From the NCBI GenBank assembly GCA_034359265.1, contig CP136890.1, forward strand, positions 41,328,501 to 41,392,500: a stretch of DNA of 64,000 nucleotides, given 5' to 3'. Positions 1-10,348 of the stretch are shown piece by piece. The position numbers and the translations under genes were made by a program. This stretch comes from Canna indica. Taxonomy: Eukaryota; Streptophyta; Magnoliopsida; Zingiberales; Cannaceae. The notes beneath the pieces were generated by a model, which saw nothing but the letters and a program-made list of their open reading frames with translations, was not told the DNA's origin and did no database searches. Numbering within the stretch: the stretch's first letter is position 1; each line of letters starts with the position of its first letter.

Positions 1-605
1 CTCATGAGGCAAACTTTTGAGATAGCTTCATAGTCATTGCTAGAGGGTGCTTCAAATGTGTGAGAGGTGGAGGTGGAAGCACTTGACCTCTTCTTTGCTT
101 TGTTCTTCATGCTTGAGCAATTTTTCTTCACATGCCCCTTCTCTTTGCAAGCATGACAGATTACTTTTCTTTTTTGGCTCTTGGTGCTACTTCTTTGACT
201 AGAAGAGCTATGGGCATCAAAACCAAGATTAGTAGTAGGTGTGTGACCATTGTCATCACCACCTTCATCAAAAGTGCCAATTTCTTCGATTTTGACATAA
301 TCATATAAAACATTTAACGAGGCTCATAAATCAAAAGCCGAAGAACAATGCATGACTTTTTCTAAGATGCCATTTGATAATGTGCAAATAATACAATTCA
401 TGGCATCTCCATTATACTTAAACATTTTTTTATCTAATTCACTCCAAGCATGCATGTCAACCTTAGGTTCAATGAATTCCCAATGTAGCATGTTAAAGAC
501 TCCAAAACCTTTAGTCTTTAAATAATTGTACATCATATACTTCCAAAGACCAAAGTTCGAGTCATCGAACCTAGGAGGAGAAGACGCTACACTCTCTAGA
601 GCCAT
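1..605 (-). pseudogene. gag: Copia gag, 5' part (element runs off the window)
   Basis: Start of a Copia Gag polyprotein, read from an ATG at 605 towards position 1. The first ~93 residues match the UBN2/DUF4219-type Gag of plant Copia elements (PPRFDDSNFGLWKYMM near the start). A CCHC zinc knuckle (CHACKEKGHVKKNC) follows at about 120-165, with lysine- and serine-rich sequence around it. An in-frame TGA at 321-323 replaces a Trp that is present at the same place in the related copy at 57.3 kb, so this copy is probably dead. The start codon lies 55 bases downstream, in element orientation, of the primer-binding site. Family assignment is from recognised motifs; pol would lie to the left of the window. 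Confidence 0.8.
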
Positions 606-659
606 TTCTAGATCGAGACTAGGTGTAGATGAGATGGTGAAATCTCAAGCTACGAACCC

Positions 660-671
660 GCTTTGATACCA
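660..671 (-). other. Primer-binding site, initiator tRNA-Met type
   Basis: On the minus strand this reads TGGTATCAAAGC, one mismatch from the usual plant tRNA-Met primer site TGGTATCAGAGC. It lies two bases inside the LTR that ends at 674, which fixes the element's orientation as minus and identifies the LTR as the 5' one. Confidence 0.85.
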
Positions 672-1411
672 AATGTTGACGAAATGGCGACACTAGAGGG
701 GGGATGAATAGTGTGTTTACTAATTCGATTAGCCTAAATTTACTTTTAATCATTTTATTAAATTAGTTAGGTAATTTACAATTGAATGCGGAAGCAAGAT
801 AAATGATAAAGCAATTAAGCACGAAATTAAGAATCAATGCAAATACTGAGATTTTATAGTGGTTCGGCCCCAATGCCTACTACACTACATAAGCACCCCG
901 CTTAGGATTTCCAAAATAGTTTTACTAGATTAATTCGGTTTCCCTTACACAGAGGACTTTTCACCGAAAAGTCTTCGCTCTCCAACCGAAGGCACTTCCA
1001 CACCCGAAAGTATCCCGCCTTCCTACCGAGAGCACTTTCCAACCTCAACCCTAAGGGACTTACAAAAATGGCTTTACACCTAACACTAGGTAACCACTTA
1101 TACACTCAAGACCAAACACTTGGTCTTCACATGCACAAATAAAAATAGTTTAAATAATAAGTAAAATTACAATCAAAAGAGCTAAGAATAAAACCAATAG
1201 AAAGAGCTCTTTTGCAAGCCTTTGGCGCATTCAACTCATCAAGTAGTAGAGCTTGAATCAACACCCGAGTTGAGCACAGCTTTGCGCTTGAAAAAGATTA
1301 CCGCGAAAAGAAACAGGGCGCAAGCGTTGATCGTTTGGAAGGCTTGGATCTTCCCTTTGATGGCTCAATAATTTTTGTAAGAATCAAGGAAGTAGGTTAA
1401 ATGATGTATAT

Positions 1412-1430
1412 GAGGGTGTATTTATACCCT
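1412..1430 (-). promoter_or_regulatory. LTR promoter TATA box inside a small inverted repeat
   Basis: The minus strand reads TATAAATA at 1426-1419, flanked by GAGGGT and ACCCTC so the box sits in the loop of a short inverted repeat. The same arrangement is seen at 41164-41171 and 62607-62614. In the element's orientation the box lies downstream of the palindrome block and upstream of gag, as expected for the U3/R promoter. Confidence 0.6.
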
Positions 1431-1483
1431 CGTGAAGAAATGACTGCTCAACGGATAGAAAACTATCCGTTGCAGACTGCCGA

Positions 1484-1805
1484 TCGATTGGTCGGTCGAT
1501 CGTTCACATCGACCGCCGCTTTCTGTCTGTGGTCAATCGACCGACAGGTCGATTGCCCAGACGCGACTGTTCATTCCCTCAATCCGATCGACCCACCGGT
1601 CGACCGACGCAGGGAAGCCAAGATTGCGTGTTGCGCGATTTTTCACTCCGGTCGACCGCTAGGGCTACTGCCCAAAACCAACCTTTGTCGGTCAACCGAA
1701 GTCCCCACTGCCTGTTTTCGATAGTGTTCGGTCGATCGACCGGTCGACCGAAATGGCTGGTGCCATTTTTATTACCCTATTCGGTCGACCGCCCGATCGA
1801 TCGAA
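1484..1805. repeat. Palindrome-rich U3 block (GTCGAC/CGATCG)
   Basis: About 320 bases dense in overlapping GGTCGACCG, CGATCGACC and related palindromes, separated by low-similarity spacers. The block lies directly upstream of the LTR TATA box on the minus strand. Equivalent blocks occur at 41220-41525, 52055-52175, 60975-61105 and 62680-63015. Confidence 0.75.
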
Positions 1806-2151
1806 TTTAGGCTAAATTTTATTTTTCAGCCTGGTTTTCTTCCGCGCTTTGTTTCCGGGTTCCAGCTTTCAACGGCCATCGTCTTGGAGAGCTTTCATGT
1901 GATCTTTGAGCTCGTCCAATACGTCTTTGGTGCACGCGTCGCTCTTCGTGAAGTTTCCGTAACGAACCCGAGCGCGACGATCAATGTCATTCTGATTTCC
2001 GATTTCTCTGATTTTTCCGATCGAGGACATCGAACGCTAATTGATATGAAACCTGAAAGGTATTCTCAATGAAATCATTAGTCCCATGTTTGTTATCATC
2101 AAGACCATCAAAATTGAGATTAAAGCTAAGGTTGAAAACCTAAAGCCAACA

Positions 2152-2556
2152 AATATAATTATATATATATAGTAACAAATACTTAAAACATATATTATTC
2201 ATAAAAATAAATTATCAACTAAGCATAAATTTTTTTGATTTATTATAAAATTGAATTTATAACATTGTTTATGTCATATTATTATTACAAAATTAAATTT
2301 GATTTTAAAATATATTATTTTATAAAAATAAGAATGATTTAATTACGAACAACTTCTTGGCATACACCATCAAACCTAATACATCTTGGTATACAATATC
2401 TCATTTTATTTCTCCTTATTCATAATATATTTTATGATGACATGATTTAAACGATTAATAAGTATATGATTTCTCTAAATCAAAAAGAGTTAATGACATT
2501 TTTGAGCTCAAATAGCACGTGCTTATCAGATTCTAGAGTAAGTTTGTTGAATCAGA
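2152..2556. other. AT-rich spacer, no gene seen
   Basis: Very AT-rich sequence between the Copia LTR and the putative Helitron. AATAT directly follows the LTR and may be one half of its target duplication; the other half is outside the window. I see no coding or RNA feature. Confidence 0.5.
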
Positions 2557-2700
2557 TCTATATACTACACTTCTTGAAGCACATTAAATGTTCTGGTGTT
2601 CCTAGCTAATCATTCTTTGACATTAAAAATTGAGACTCATATTATTTTTTTAAGAAATATGGATTCATCTGTCAGATTATGTAATAGAACACGATTGGTG

Positions 2701-2804
2701 GATAGCACAGTGGGTGGTAACATATTGAACGTTGCCTAGAGATCTAAAGTTCAAACCCTAGTATGGTTATCTATTTTGACTTTTTATCTTTGTTAAAAAA
2801 AAAG
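2701..2804 (+). mobile_element. tRNA-derived SINE with perfect target-site duplication
   Basis: RNA polymerase III promoter boxes are visible: box A TAGCACAGTGG at 2703-2713 and box B GTTCAAACC at 2749-2757. The element ends in an A-run. It is flanked by identical 14-bp direct repeats GAACACGATTGGTG at 2687-2700 and 2805-2818, the signature of LINE-mediated insertion. A diverged second copy lies at 30113-30250. Confidence 0.85.
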
Positions 2805-2947
2805 GAACACGATTGGTGTTAACAAGACTCGACAATCGAGTCTTTGAAGCCAATATTATTTATGGAACTAATTGGGGAGAAAATGTATTCATTCCACGTA
2901 TGTCGTTGACACCATCATATCCAAGACTATCAGTTAAGTTTCAAAGG

Positions 2948-3289
2948 AACGGCTCACTTAACCGTTGCAAATGCTAATAAATACAACACATCACCAACGG
3001 CTCACTAATCCGTTGCTGATAAGTATTTTATTTTCGCGCCGCGAGCGCCCCATTGACTAACAAACAACGGATACAAGAACTGCAAGTAAGTCGTTGCTAA
3101 TTTGATAATATCATTAGCATTAGCAACGGCTAACGAGGCCGTACATAAGTCATTGCTGATGAATTATTTCATTTGCGCACCGCGTTCGCACCATGTACTT
3201 GTTAGCAACAGCCCAAGCGGTCGTTGGTAAGCCGTTAGTGATTGCAACGGCTTGGGCGATCGTTGCTGAAAACTATTATTCTAGTAGTG
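2948..3289. mobile_element. CACTA terminal fragment (same family as 9217-16350)
   Basis: Contains repeated AACGGCT/AGCCGTTGC motifs and ends with CTAGTAGTG at 3281-3289, the CACTA inverted-repeat terminus. Stretches around 'gataagtattttatttt' and 'tgcgcaccgcgttcgc' match the right end of the CACTA copy at about 60.0-60.3 kb. No left terminus was found, so this is a truncated end. Confidence 0.75.
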
Positions 3290-3517
3290 CCAATCACTAC
3301 CAAATATCGATATTTTTCTCAAAAATCCTATATTCATTCATGGACAACTTTATGTCGCAATGTCTAGGATGACCTATAGGAAAAGTTTAAAAATTTTGAT
3401 TTGTAATTTAGAATGTCATATTGAAAAAAAAATTACAAATATTATATAACAAGAAGTTTTCGTAATTTATAAAAGAATATTTTTATATTATTTGTGATTT
3501 TTGCACAAAATTATTTG

Positions 3518-3519
<2 letters not shown>

Positions 3520-3557
<38 letters not shown>
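3520..3557. repeat. (TA)n microsatellite
   Basis: About 19 uninterrupted TA dinucleotides near the 3' end of the putative Helitron. Confidence 0.95.
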
Positions 3558-3565
<8 letters not shown>

Positions 3566-3620
3566 TTATTAAATCTAATATGAATTAAGATCACCGCGCA
3601 TAGCGCGGGTCTTATACTAG

Positions 3621-4083
3621 TACGTATATACATAAATGCTGACATGATTATGATTCACCTGAAACCTTCCATGTTCGTTTGCATTAAAACACTACTGAAT
3701 TTGAACCACAAAAATCCCACTGTACTGATATATATTGAAGTTAGAACAGGCTACATACATACTGTATGAATGAATTATAACATAAAAAAGCCAACTATTA
3801 GTGATTTCATGAGTTTTGGTAAAACACCCATGACTTTCAAATTCATAACTTTCTGACCAGAAGAATATGGAATTCATTTGAGTATTTGAATTTGAAGCAG
3901 TCGTATTTGATTGAAAACTGTGCATTATGTAACATGTTTAAAACTCGTCAATATTGCACAAGTAAAATAGTGCACGACTGCACGGGAAACTTTGCTAGAG
4001 AAGAACAAATACAATCTGCAATCCAGTATTGTTCAATGACCTTCTTCAAGACCACAGAAAGAATAAAAGAACTATACAAATAG
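3621..4083. other. 3' flank of the host gene
   Basis: AT-rich DNA between the Helitron terminus and the stop codon of the minus-strand host gene. It should contain that gene's 3' UTR and polyadenylation site. I could not identify a specific signal with confidence. Confidence 0.4.
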
Positions 4084-7000
4084 CTATGTGACACGGCTAC
4101 ACCGACACCAATAAGCAATGCCTCCACCTTTGCCTTGAGCAACTGCAATTTCCTCATCAATATAGAACCAGATGAAGAAGGGATCTTTGGTGGTTGGATC
4201 CCTTTCTGCTTGCCCCAGACTAATTTGCAAGGGACCAAATGGTCCTACTTTTATACGGATATTCTCAAAAATGAATGCTAACATTCTGTTCTTCCATGAC
4301 AATTTGCCCTCAAAAGTAACACACCCAACAGGTCCTAGGTATACACCATTCTCAATCCTTTTAGCCTGATGATCCAAGTCCATGTTACTGTCTCTAAACG
4401 TTTCAAATAGAATTCTAGTAAAGTACTCTTAAGAGTGGAAAATGAAAAAATGTGATATGGAAAACAGCCACCATAAAATTTTTGCCCATTACTCCTTTCT
4501 TTTCAGGTTTCAGGAAGAATGAGCAGCTGCTAATATAATAAATATATTTATTTTCATGAGTAATGAGCGTTTAAGCTTCTCATACAGTAACATGTACCAA
4601 ATATATACTTATTGTAGGGGTTTTCTAACATTTATTAATAGTGAAATATAGTATCACCTACATTCAATAATCATAAAATTACAGCAACAGATTTTCCAAG
4701 TTCCATACCTCTCACTCCATAATGCTGTTTACTAGGTAATTTAATAAACACAATATGCGCTATTTGCTTACCATCAGACCCATCCATAGGCATTAAGCTA
4801 ACACTTAATAAAAGTTAGTTACCAAAAAGTCAAGGTGCATAACCTTTATGATAATATTTTTCATTTTACTCTTACAAATAAGTTCCATTTACACATAAGT
4901 GGCCTTGCCGAAATTTGAGTGCTGTCTCGTAAAATTTGATGCTGGTTGCAAGTAAGATGAGATGCAACAGCATATGATCAAGAGTAAGTACATAATTTAA
5001 AAGAAAGATCCTCTGCAATTATAGAAGGGTCATATGCAATTCGGCAAATGTGCAAGGTGTATATTTAAAAAAATTAGATACCTTTGTCTGAGTTGGAAAA
5101 TTTATTTTGGGGGTTAAACCTGCCCTAGTGCGCAACAGGAAACAAATACAAAGCAAGAGAAAAAAAAGGAAGAACATACGCACATAACACACAAAAATGA
5201 ACACTGAAAATTACGTGGTTCACCAAGATTATTTATATTTCATGGATGCATAAAGAATCTAGTACTATATTCTGTTCTTTTACAATCTCGACACACAGAA
5301 TAGTGAAAACACCCCTAGAGAATACAGTTGAGGACTAGGGAAAAATAGAAAAGATGAAAACACCCATAGTTAGTCTGACTCTTAAAAAGCACATTGGCTC
5401 GACCCCCATATGCAGGCATGACATATGGCATAACAAGGCACATCAGAAATTCAGTTCAATATCCTCAACAATTTATAGTTATCAAAATAAAAATTTACTT
5501 TGGTCTGTTTAGTTCGAAGGATGAAAAATAGGAGGGAATGAAGAAGAACAGAAAAATAGTAAAGAAAAAAGAAAGAAAAATAGAAAGGAAAGGTAACTTG
5601 TTTATTTGAGAGGAAAGAAGAAAGGAAAATGAGCTAAAGCGACTAGCTCATCTTGGTTGGCTCTCCATTTCAAGCCACTTTTTGCGAGGATAGGAAACTA
5701 AACTAAAATTCTTCCTTCCTCTTTTCCTTCAAAGTAAACAAATGATATAAAATTTTTAGTTTTTCTTTCCCTCCTTCCACTTCACTTTATTCCTCCTTTC
5801 CTCTGACTCTCTAAGTAAGCATACCCTTAGATAAGCAATACTGGAACATGCAATTCAAGACAGTTGAAGATAGGCTTACGTGAGTTCTTGAGCAGATGAT
5901 TTGGAAAAAAGATGGTTTTCTTTTCCAAATAATTTCAAATATATTTTTTCTTCCTAATTTTATCTGCTACTTTATAGAATGTTTAAATACTTTAATTTAT
6001 ACTCTTTTTGTCATTGAGTCAAATTATTTTGAACCAGAAGCTAGACAATGTTCTGTTATTTTGCTTTCATGATAACATCTCAGTTGTTCAGCAGCAAATA
6101 TCTTTGCCAACAAACATCTTTTGGCTTGATAAGATCCTAATAAGCTTCATTTTCTACATTGATATTTATCAGCTTCAGTTGTTGGTTGATTGTTCAGTTA
6201 ATGAATGAATTCCGCTGTTATTCATAATTTACTAGAACTAGCTGCTATGCAGAACATGCAGACTTGGCGCTGCATGGTCGTTAAGAGCTAGCAAACCTTG
6301 CAGAATTGCCAATTAATCACTCTACAGACTCTATTCTGTGATTGACATTACTTAGGAATGAGACCCAGTTTAGTACTTATTGTAAGGTCTTATCCAACAC
6401 TCTATCAGGAGAACCAAATAAAGGACCATACGGTGGACAATTAAAACCAGAAATGGATGAATTAAAAATCGGAAAGAAGAATTTGCATTTTTTTACGAGA
6501 AAAGCAATCATAATCTGTCATGTTTTTAAGAATCTCACCGCAGCATCAAATCGTTGAACTGCAGTAACTGGAAAATACCGACCTTTATCCAACCGGCCCT
6601 GGAGACAACACATCCGTATACCAAATGCAATTATGAGACTTCTACTAAAAAAGAATTATGAGAGTAAGAGCGCTAACAAGTGTACCGAGCTACCTTAGCT
6701 GTGAAAATAAGCATCCAAGTCCTCCCCGGCGACTCTGTCCCGCCAAGGGTATCGAGAAAAGAGGACGGATCGGTCTTTTCCTTCTTGATCACGGCTAGGG
6801 CAGTAAGGACGTCGGCCGCCGGGACCTTCCTCGACTTCGCCGCCGCCTTCAGCACATTCACACTCGCCGCCAAGCCCTATAAGGACCACCACCATAACGA
6901 AGAGCCTAGGATTACAGCAGTCAAGGATCATAGACAAGATCACCTACCGGTTCCTCCTTGGGTAAGGGTGTAGGGCTCTTTCGGTCCTCCTCTATGGCTC

Positions 7001-7157
7001 CGAGGTCTGGCGCCGCCGCCGGTGCCCGAAGAATCCGGCGGTGGAGAGGTTGTGGGGCCACGAGAAGATGGGTAATTTGGGATTTGTTGAAAGGGCAGCG
7101 CTTGGCTTGGAGAAGTGGGGGAGGGGGAGAAGGGGGAGAGACGGAGAAAAATGCCAT
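4084..7157 (-). CDS. Conserved plastid-type protein of unknown function, four exons
   Basis: The only convincing host gene. Exons on the minus strand are 7157-6948, 6876-6694, 6598-6539 and 4365-4084, all with GT-AG introns and all in phase 0, giving 244 residues. The start is the ATG at 7157. The first ~55 residues are rich in Ser, Pro and Arg and poor in acids, as in a chloroplast transit peptide. Then come a helical Ala/Lys-rich stretch, a GRTWMLIFTAK segment, YFPVTAVQRFD, and a C-terminal half with ENGVYLGPVGC and KDPFFIWFYIDEE. The pattern recalls plant plastid proteins with a lipocalin- or fibrillin-like barrel, but I do not recognise the family with certainty. The frame stays open over all four exons, so it is probably functional. 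Intron 3 (2173 bp) contains a foldback element. Transposons begin ~180 bp upstream of the ATG. Confidence 0.85.
5512..5828. mobile_element. MITE-like foldback element in intron 3
   Basis: The left end 'ggtctgtttagttcgaagg' resembles the reverse complement of the right end ('ctctaagtaagcataccc'). Purine-rich and pyrimidine-rich arms inside are also roughly complementary, for example 'cttgtttatttgagagg' against 'ccttcaaagtaaacaaat'. The length of about 315 bp with no coding capacity fits a MITE. The target duplication is not clear. Confidence 0.5.
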
Positions 7158-7337
7158 CTTTTTTGTTGGGTTGAGAAAATTTTTGGCGGAAGATAAAAAC
7201 CTTGTGGTTTCAAAATAACGGACGCGTGGCTTCGAGAAATTTTGATGGAATAGAATTTAGTCTTATTAAAATTAAATTTAGTATGATTAACTTAAAAATA
7301 AAAAGAATAATTTTTTAAAATCATAACATAAATTAGG
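7158..7337 (-). promoter_or_regulatory. Remaining proximal promoter/5' UTR region of host gene
   Basis: About 180 bases of apparently unique sequence separate the host gene's ATG from the first recognisable repeat arm. No obvious TATA box stands out. The native distal promoter, if any, is separated by the nested transposon block. Confidence 0.35.
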
Positions 7338-7583
7338 AGAATTTCCGGATCCATAATAAGGATCTCAGAATTCCCAAATTCATAATATTTTTCAAAATTT
7401 CTAAAATACCCTCGAGTTCGGTCTAGTACTCAGTTTGAAACTTTATCAAAAGTGTGAAACAAAAATACGTAGGATAAATTCATCATTTTTTATTATGGTA
7501 TATATATATATAGTATTTTTAATAAGTTTATTTTGTATATTATTGATAGCATCTAAAACTTCTTGAAATACAATAGGTTTCAG
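7338..7583. mobile_element. Foldback element, left part
   Basis: About 125 bases here (ggagaatttccggatccat ... cctcgagttcggtc ... gtgaaac) are the inverted complement of two downstream pieces, 28440-28501 and 34403-34475. This defines one element with long terminal inverted repeats, now split by a Gypsy element (7584-28413) and a solo LTR (28502-34397). The AT-rich loop follows the left arm. No transposase is visible. Confidence 0.7.
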
Positions 7584-9236
7584 TGTAAGACCCAGAAAAG
7601 TTTCCTAATATAAAAATCTATTTTGGTGCAGTGCGCCGAACCCGGGGGTAGTCGAGTCGAGCCTTAGGATCGTCTCAAGTGAAAAGGTATGACTCGGCTA
7701 ATGATTCATGAAATCTATTTGGATGATTAACTTTCCTTTTATGAAAATCATACCTTAAATTAAGTTAACTCGAGTCATATTTTGGGTTGAGTCGGAACCC
7801 AAGTCGAGTTCGAGTTTAGTCGAGTTTCGAGTATGAGTTAAGTGAGTCTTGAGGCCATCTTTGGAAAGATGAATGAGGGAATAAAACCCTCTTATTGCAG
7901 TCGTGCGACTCACCCTTTGAGTCGCACAAGGCCGCCTAGGGAGAAGAGGAGAAGAAGCAAGGAGGAGGCATGGGGCTTGGATCGATCCGGGATTCGCGTC
8001 GTCGCCGAAAAATTTCAAGTTATCATCACTCGATCCTTGTTTCTCCGCAATCTAGGTGAGTGGTTATATTTTTGAAGCTTGGGGGAGACGGGTGGCCGAA
8101 CCCTAGATGAAATAGGTTGAGTTCCCACGATTCTTCCGACGAATCTTGATTTCCAACGACGTGTGTTCATTATTTTATGAGGTTTCTTGTCGGATCTCAC
8201 TATTTTCTTTGTTGTATTGCAAGTTCTTGGGGCTGCCGAGTCATGGAAAAAGGAGAAAGGTCATGCCGAAATTTTCTCCGATTCCCTTGACGGCAAGAAG
8301 GCCCTTAGATGACCTTATATCACTGTTGATGTAGTTCCCTTTGTACATCTCGCGTATTATGAAGTATGCCCTCCTTAGAAGTCCCTTGAAGTGGCCAGAC
8401 AACCCTACAACTCATGAAGAGGGTTCGGCCAAGGGTGAGGGGAAAGTAAATTAGTTCATTGGTATTTAAGTTGTATGCAGAATTAAAGAGGTAAAGGTAT
8501 AGCTAGAGTCTCCTCCTTCTTTCCTACCACAAGGGCCATGGCCGAGCAAGGTCTTCCTTCCTCATGGTTCGGCTAAGGTTAGGGAGAGGAGGAGAGATTA
8601 GCTTTAGATGGAAATTGCATGATTATAATGATCATACATAGAGATATGACAATACTTAGGAAGAACACTAAACTTAGCAAGTAGCTTGATAAATTTTGAA
8701 TTGTAGAAATGCTAGTTTTATAACCATTCATAGCATTAGATCCTTAAACTTTGGATGTTGACATTGTTACCATGTTTTGTATTTCATACATGTTATTTAA
8801 ATTCATTACTACCATGCCATGCTAGATAGTTGTTCCTTATTGTGCTAATATTCCTAAGGTAGTATAAAAATTATTATGTATATACATTGTGGTCATATAT
8901 GATGAATTTGCCATATTTGAATATTTTCCTTTGGATTATTCATGCTGCCCTAAATGTTCTTGGTTGGTATTCCAAGGTCGACACATGGAAATTCTCACCC
9001 AATGTAGTGTAGAAGGATAGGTAACATGTAAGGCGTCATTAGACGTTCATAGCACATATATGGAAACTTAGTTAGGAGACGATAACACTTCTATGACTCC
9101 TTATATACTTTTGGAAACTTAGAACTCGTAGGTGTTCATATATTGAAAGGACGGCATAAATTGATTGCGTGATGTGTTTGAGATGGTTCGCCGAGGAGCG
9201 AGGAGGTCGAAAATGACACTACTAGAAACTTGGTCT

Positions 9237-9524
9237 TCAGCAACGGCTATCAGCAACGGCCGCTCAAGCCGTTGCTATTTGCAACGACATTCTTACGGCC
9301 GCCCGAGCCGTTGCAGATATCTGTATCTGCAACGGCGTTCTAACGGAAAACCGAGCCGTTGCTGATTATTTTAATTATCAGCAACGGCTTTCGGACGGAA
9401 AGGCGAGCCGTTGCTGATTTTTTAATTTTCAGCAACGGCTTGCTAACGGATAAGTGAGCCGTTGCTGATGATAACTTATCAGCAACGGCTTTCTAACGGG
9501 CGAGTGAGCCGTTGCTGATAAGTT
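9237..9524. repeat. CACTA left subterminal repeat array
   Basis: Several alternating AGCAACGGC and GCCGTTGCT motifs, arranged so that neighbours form short hairpins (ATCAGCAACGGCT ... AGCCGTTGCTGAT). Subterminal motifs are the binding sites of the accessory TNPA protein in En/Spm; that role here is by analogy. Confidence 0.85.
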
Positions 9525-9952
9525 TATATAGGGCACGCTATCGCGCCCGACCCTTCTTCCTCCCGCTGCTGCCGCCGCCGCCTCCTGCCGAGAACTTCGC
9601 CGCTCCTGCCGTTGCTGCCGACGCCGACGCCTCTCGCCGACGCCTCTCGCCGACGCGCCGCTGCCGCTGCTGCCGGTATGTTGATCGGCCGGCCTATACG
9701 GTTTCGGCCGGAGATGTTAAAATCCGACCGAAACCCTATTTCTAGGGTTTCGGCCGGCGGCGGTCGGCCTATGGCCGCCGCCGGACCTTCTACAGTGGCC
9801 GGACAGTGTGTCCGGCCACTGTACGCCGGCGCCGGAATATATATATATATATATTGTTTTTGAAATTGTTAATTAATTATTTTATAAATGTTAATTAATT
9901 GTTTAGATTAATTGTTTAATTTGTTAGATTAATTATTAGGGTTTAGATTAAT

Positions 9953-10134
9953 TTCGGACGCGCGCCGGAATCGTCCACTTCGGACGCGCGCCGGAATCGT
10001 CCAATTCGGACTCGCGCCGGAATCGTCCAATTCGGACTCGCGCCGGAATCGTCCACTTCGGACGCGCGCCGGAATCGTCCAATTCGGACTCGCGCCGGAA
10101 TCGTCCACTTCGGACGCGCGCCGAAATCGTCCAA
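9953..10134. repeat. 26-bp tandem repeat, seven units
   Basis: Units start at 9953, 9979, 10005, 10031, 10057, 10083 and 10109. Each contains GGACGCGCGCCGG or GGACTCGCGCCGG followed by AATCGTCC, so each unit has short GGAC/GTCC inverted ends. It lies between the left subterminal array and the transposase gene, where promoter or leader sequence is expected. Confidence 0.93.
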
Positions 10135-10348
10135 TATGGACTCGAACTGTCTCAAAACATTTAGAAAATAATCATCCATCCGACGAGTTGATATGTTTCA
10201 CGTACGCATCGATCAGTCGGATATGATTTAGCAAAACCTTAGATCCGTTCGGGGATTGTATGTTCGTGTAAAAGAAGTAGATGATCTTTTATACGACGTA
10301 CAATTCTTGAATTGTCCCTGATTGGACAATTTGGGAATATAGTTATTT

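Larger units (their letters stand above)
674..2151 (-). repeat. Copia 5' LTR (1478 bp)
   Basis: Bounded by TGTTG at the left and CCAACA at the right, so it has TG...CA ends on either strand. The primer site lies just outside the left edge. The same LTR family recurs at 40387-41858, at 51164-52524 with 57636-61495, and at 61958-63334. All copies share a conserved block with 'ggttcggccccaatgcc', a TATA box and a palindrome-rich stretch. The LTR interior contains no credible gene; short open frames here are chance. Confidence 0.88.
2557..3620 (+). mobile_element. Putative non-autonomous Helitron
   Basis: The 3' terminus is characteristic: a perfect 6-bp GC stem (CCGCGC, loop ATA, GCGCGG at 3594-3608), then about 12 bases ending in CTAG at 3617-3620, followed by T. 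The proposed 5' end, TCTATATACTAC at 2557 after an A, fits the A/T insertion preference and TC start of Helitrons but is a weaker call. No Rep/helicase gene is present. The interval carries a SINE and an end fragment of a CACTA element, either as later insertions or captured cargo. Confidence 0.6.

Noticed and set aside
2701..2757. A functional tRNA gene, from the A and B boxes
   Set aside because: No cloverleaf or anticodon arm can be drawn; the A-tail and flanking duplication show a SINE.
6680..6973. Plus-strand frames of 60-97 residues overlapping the host gene
   Set aside because: They are antisense shadows of GC-rich exons 1 and 2, whose minus-strand splice sites and reading frame are consistent.
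7842..8075. Open frame beginning MSLEAIFGKM, also present at 26151-26369
   Set aside because: It lies at the same place in the two LTRs of one Gypsy element, so its recurrence reflects LTR identity. It has no recognisable domain.
9953..10134. Regular repeats considered as a CRISPR array
   Set aside because: Units are directly adjacent with no unique spacers, there are no cas genes, and the host is a plant.
9943..10179. Repetitive open frame with WTIPARVRIGRFRR-type sequence
   Set aside because: It is the antisense reading of the 26-bp tandem repeat; 26 is not a multiple of three, and the peptide pattern comes only from the DNA repeat.
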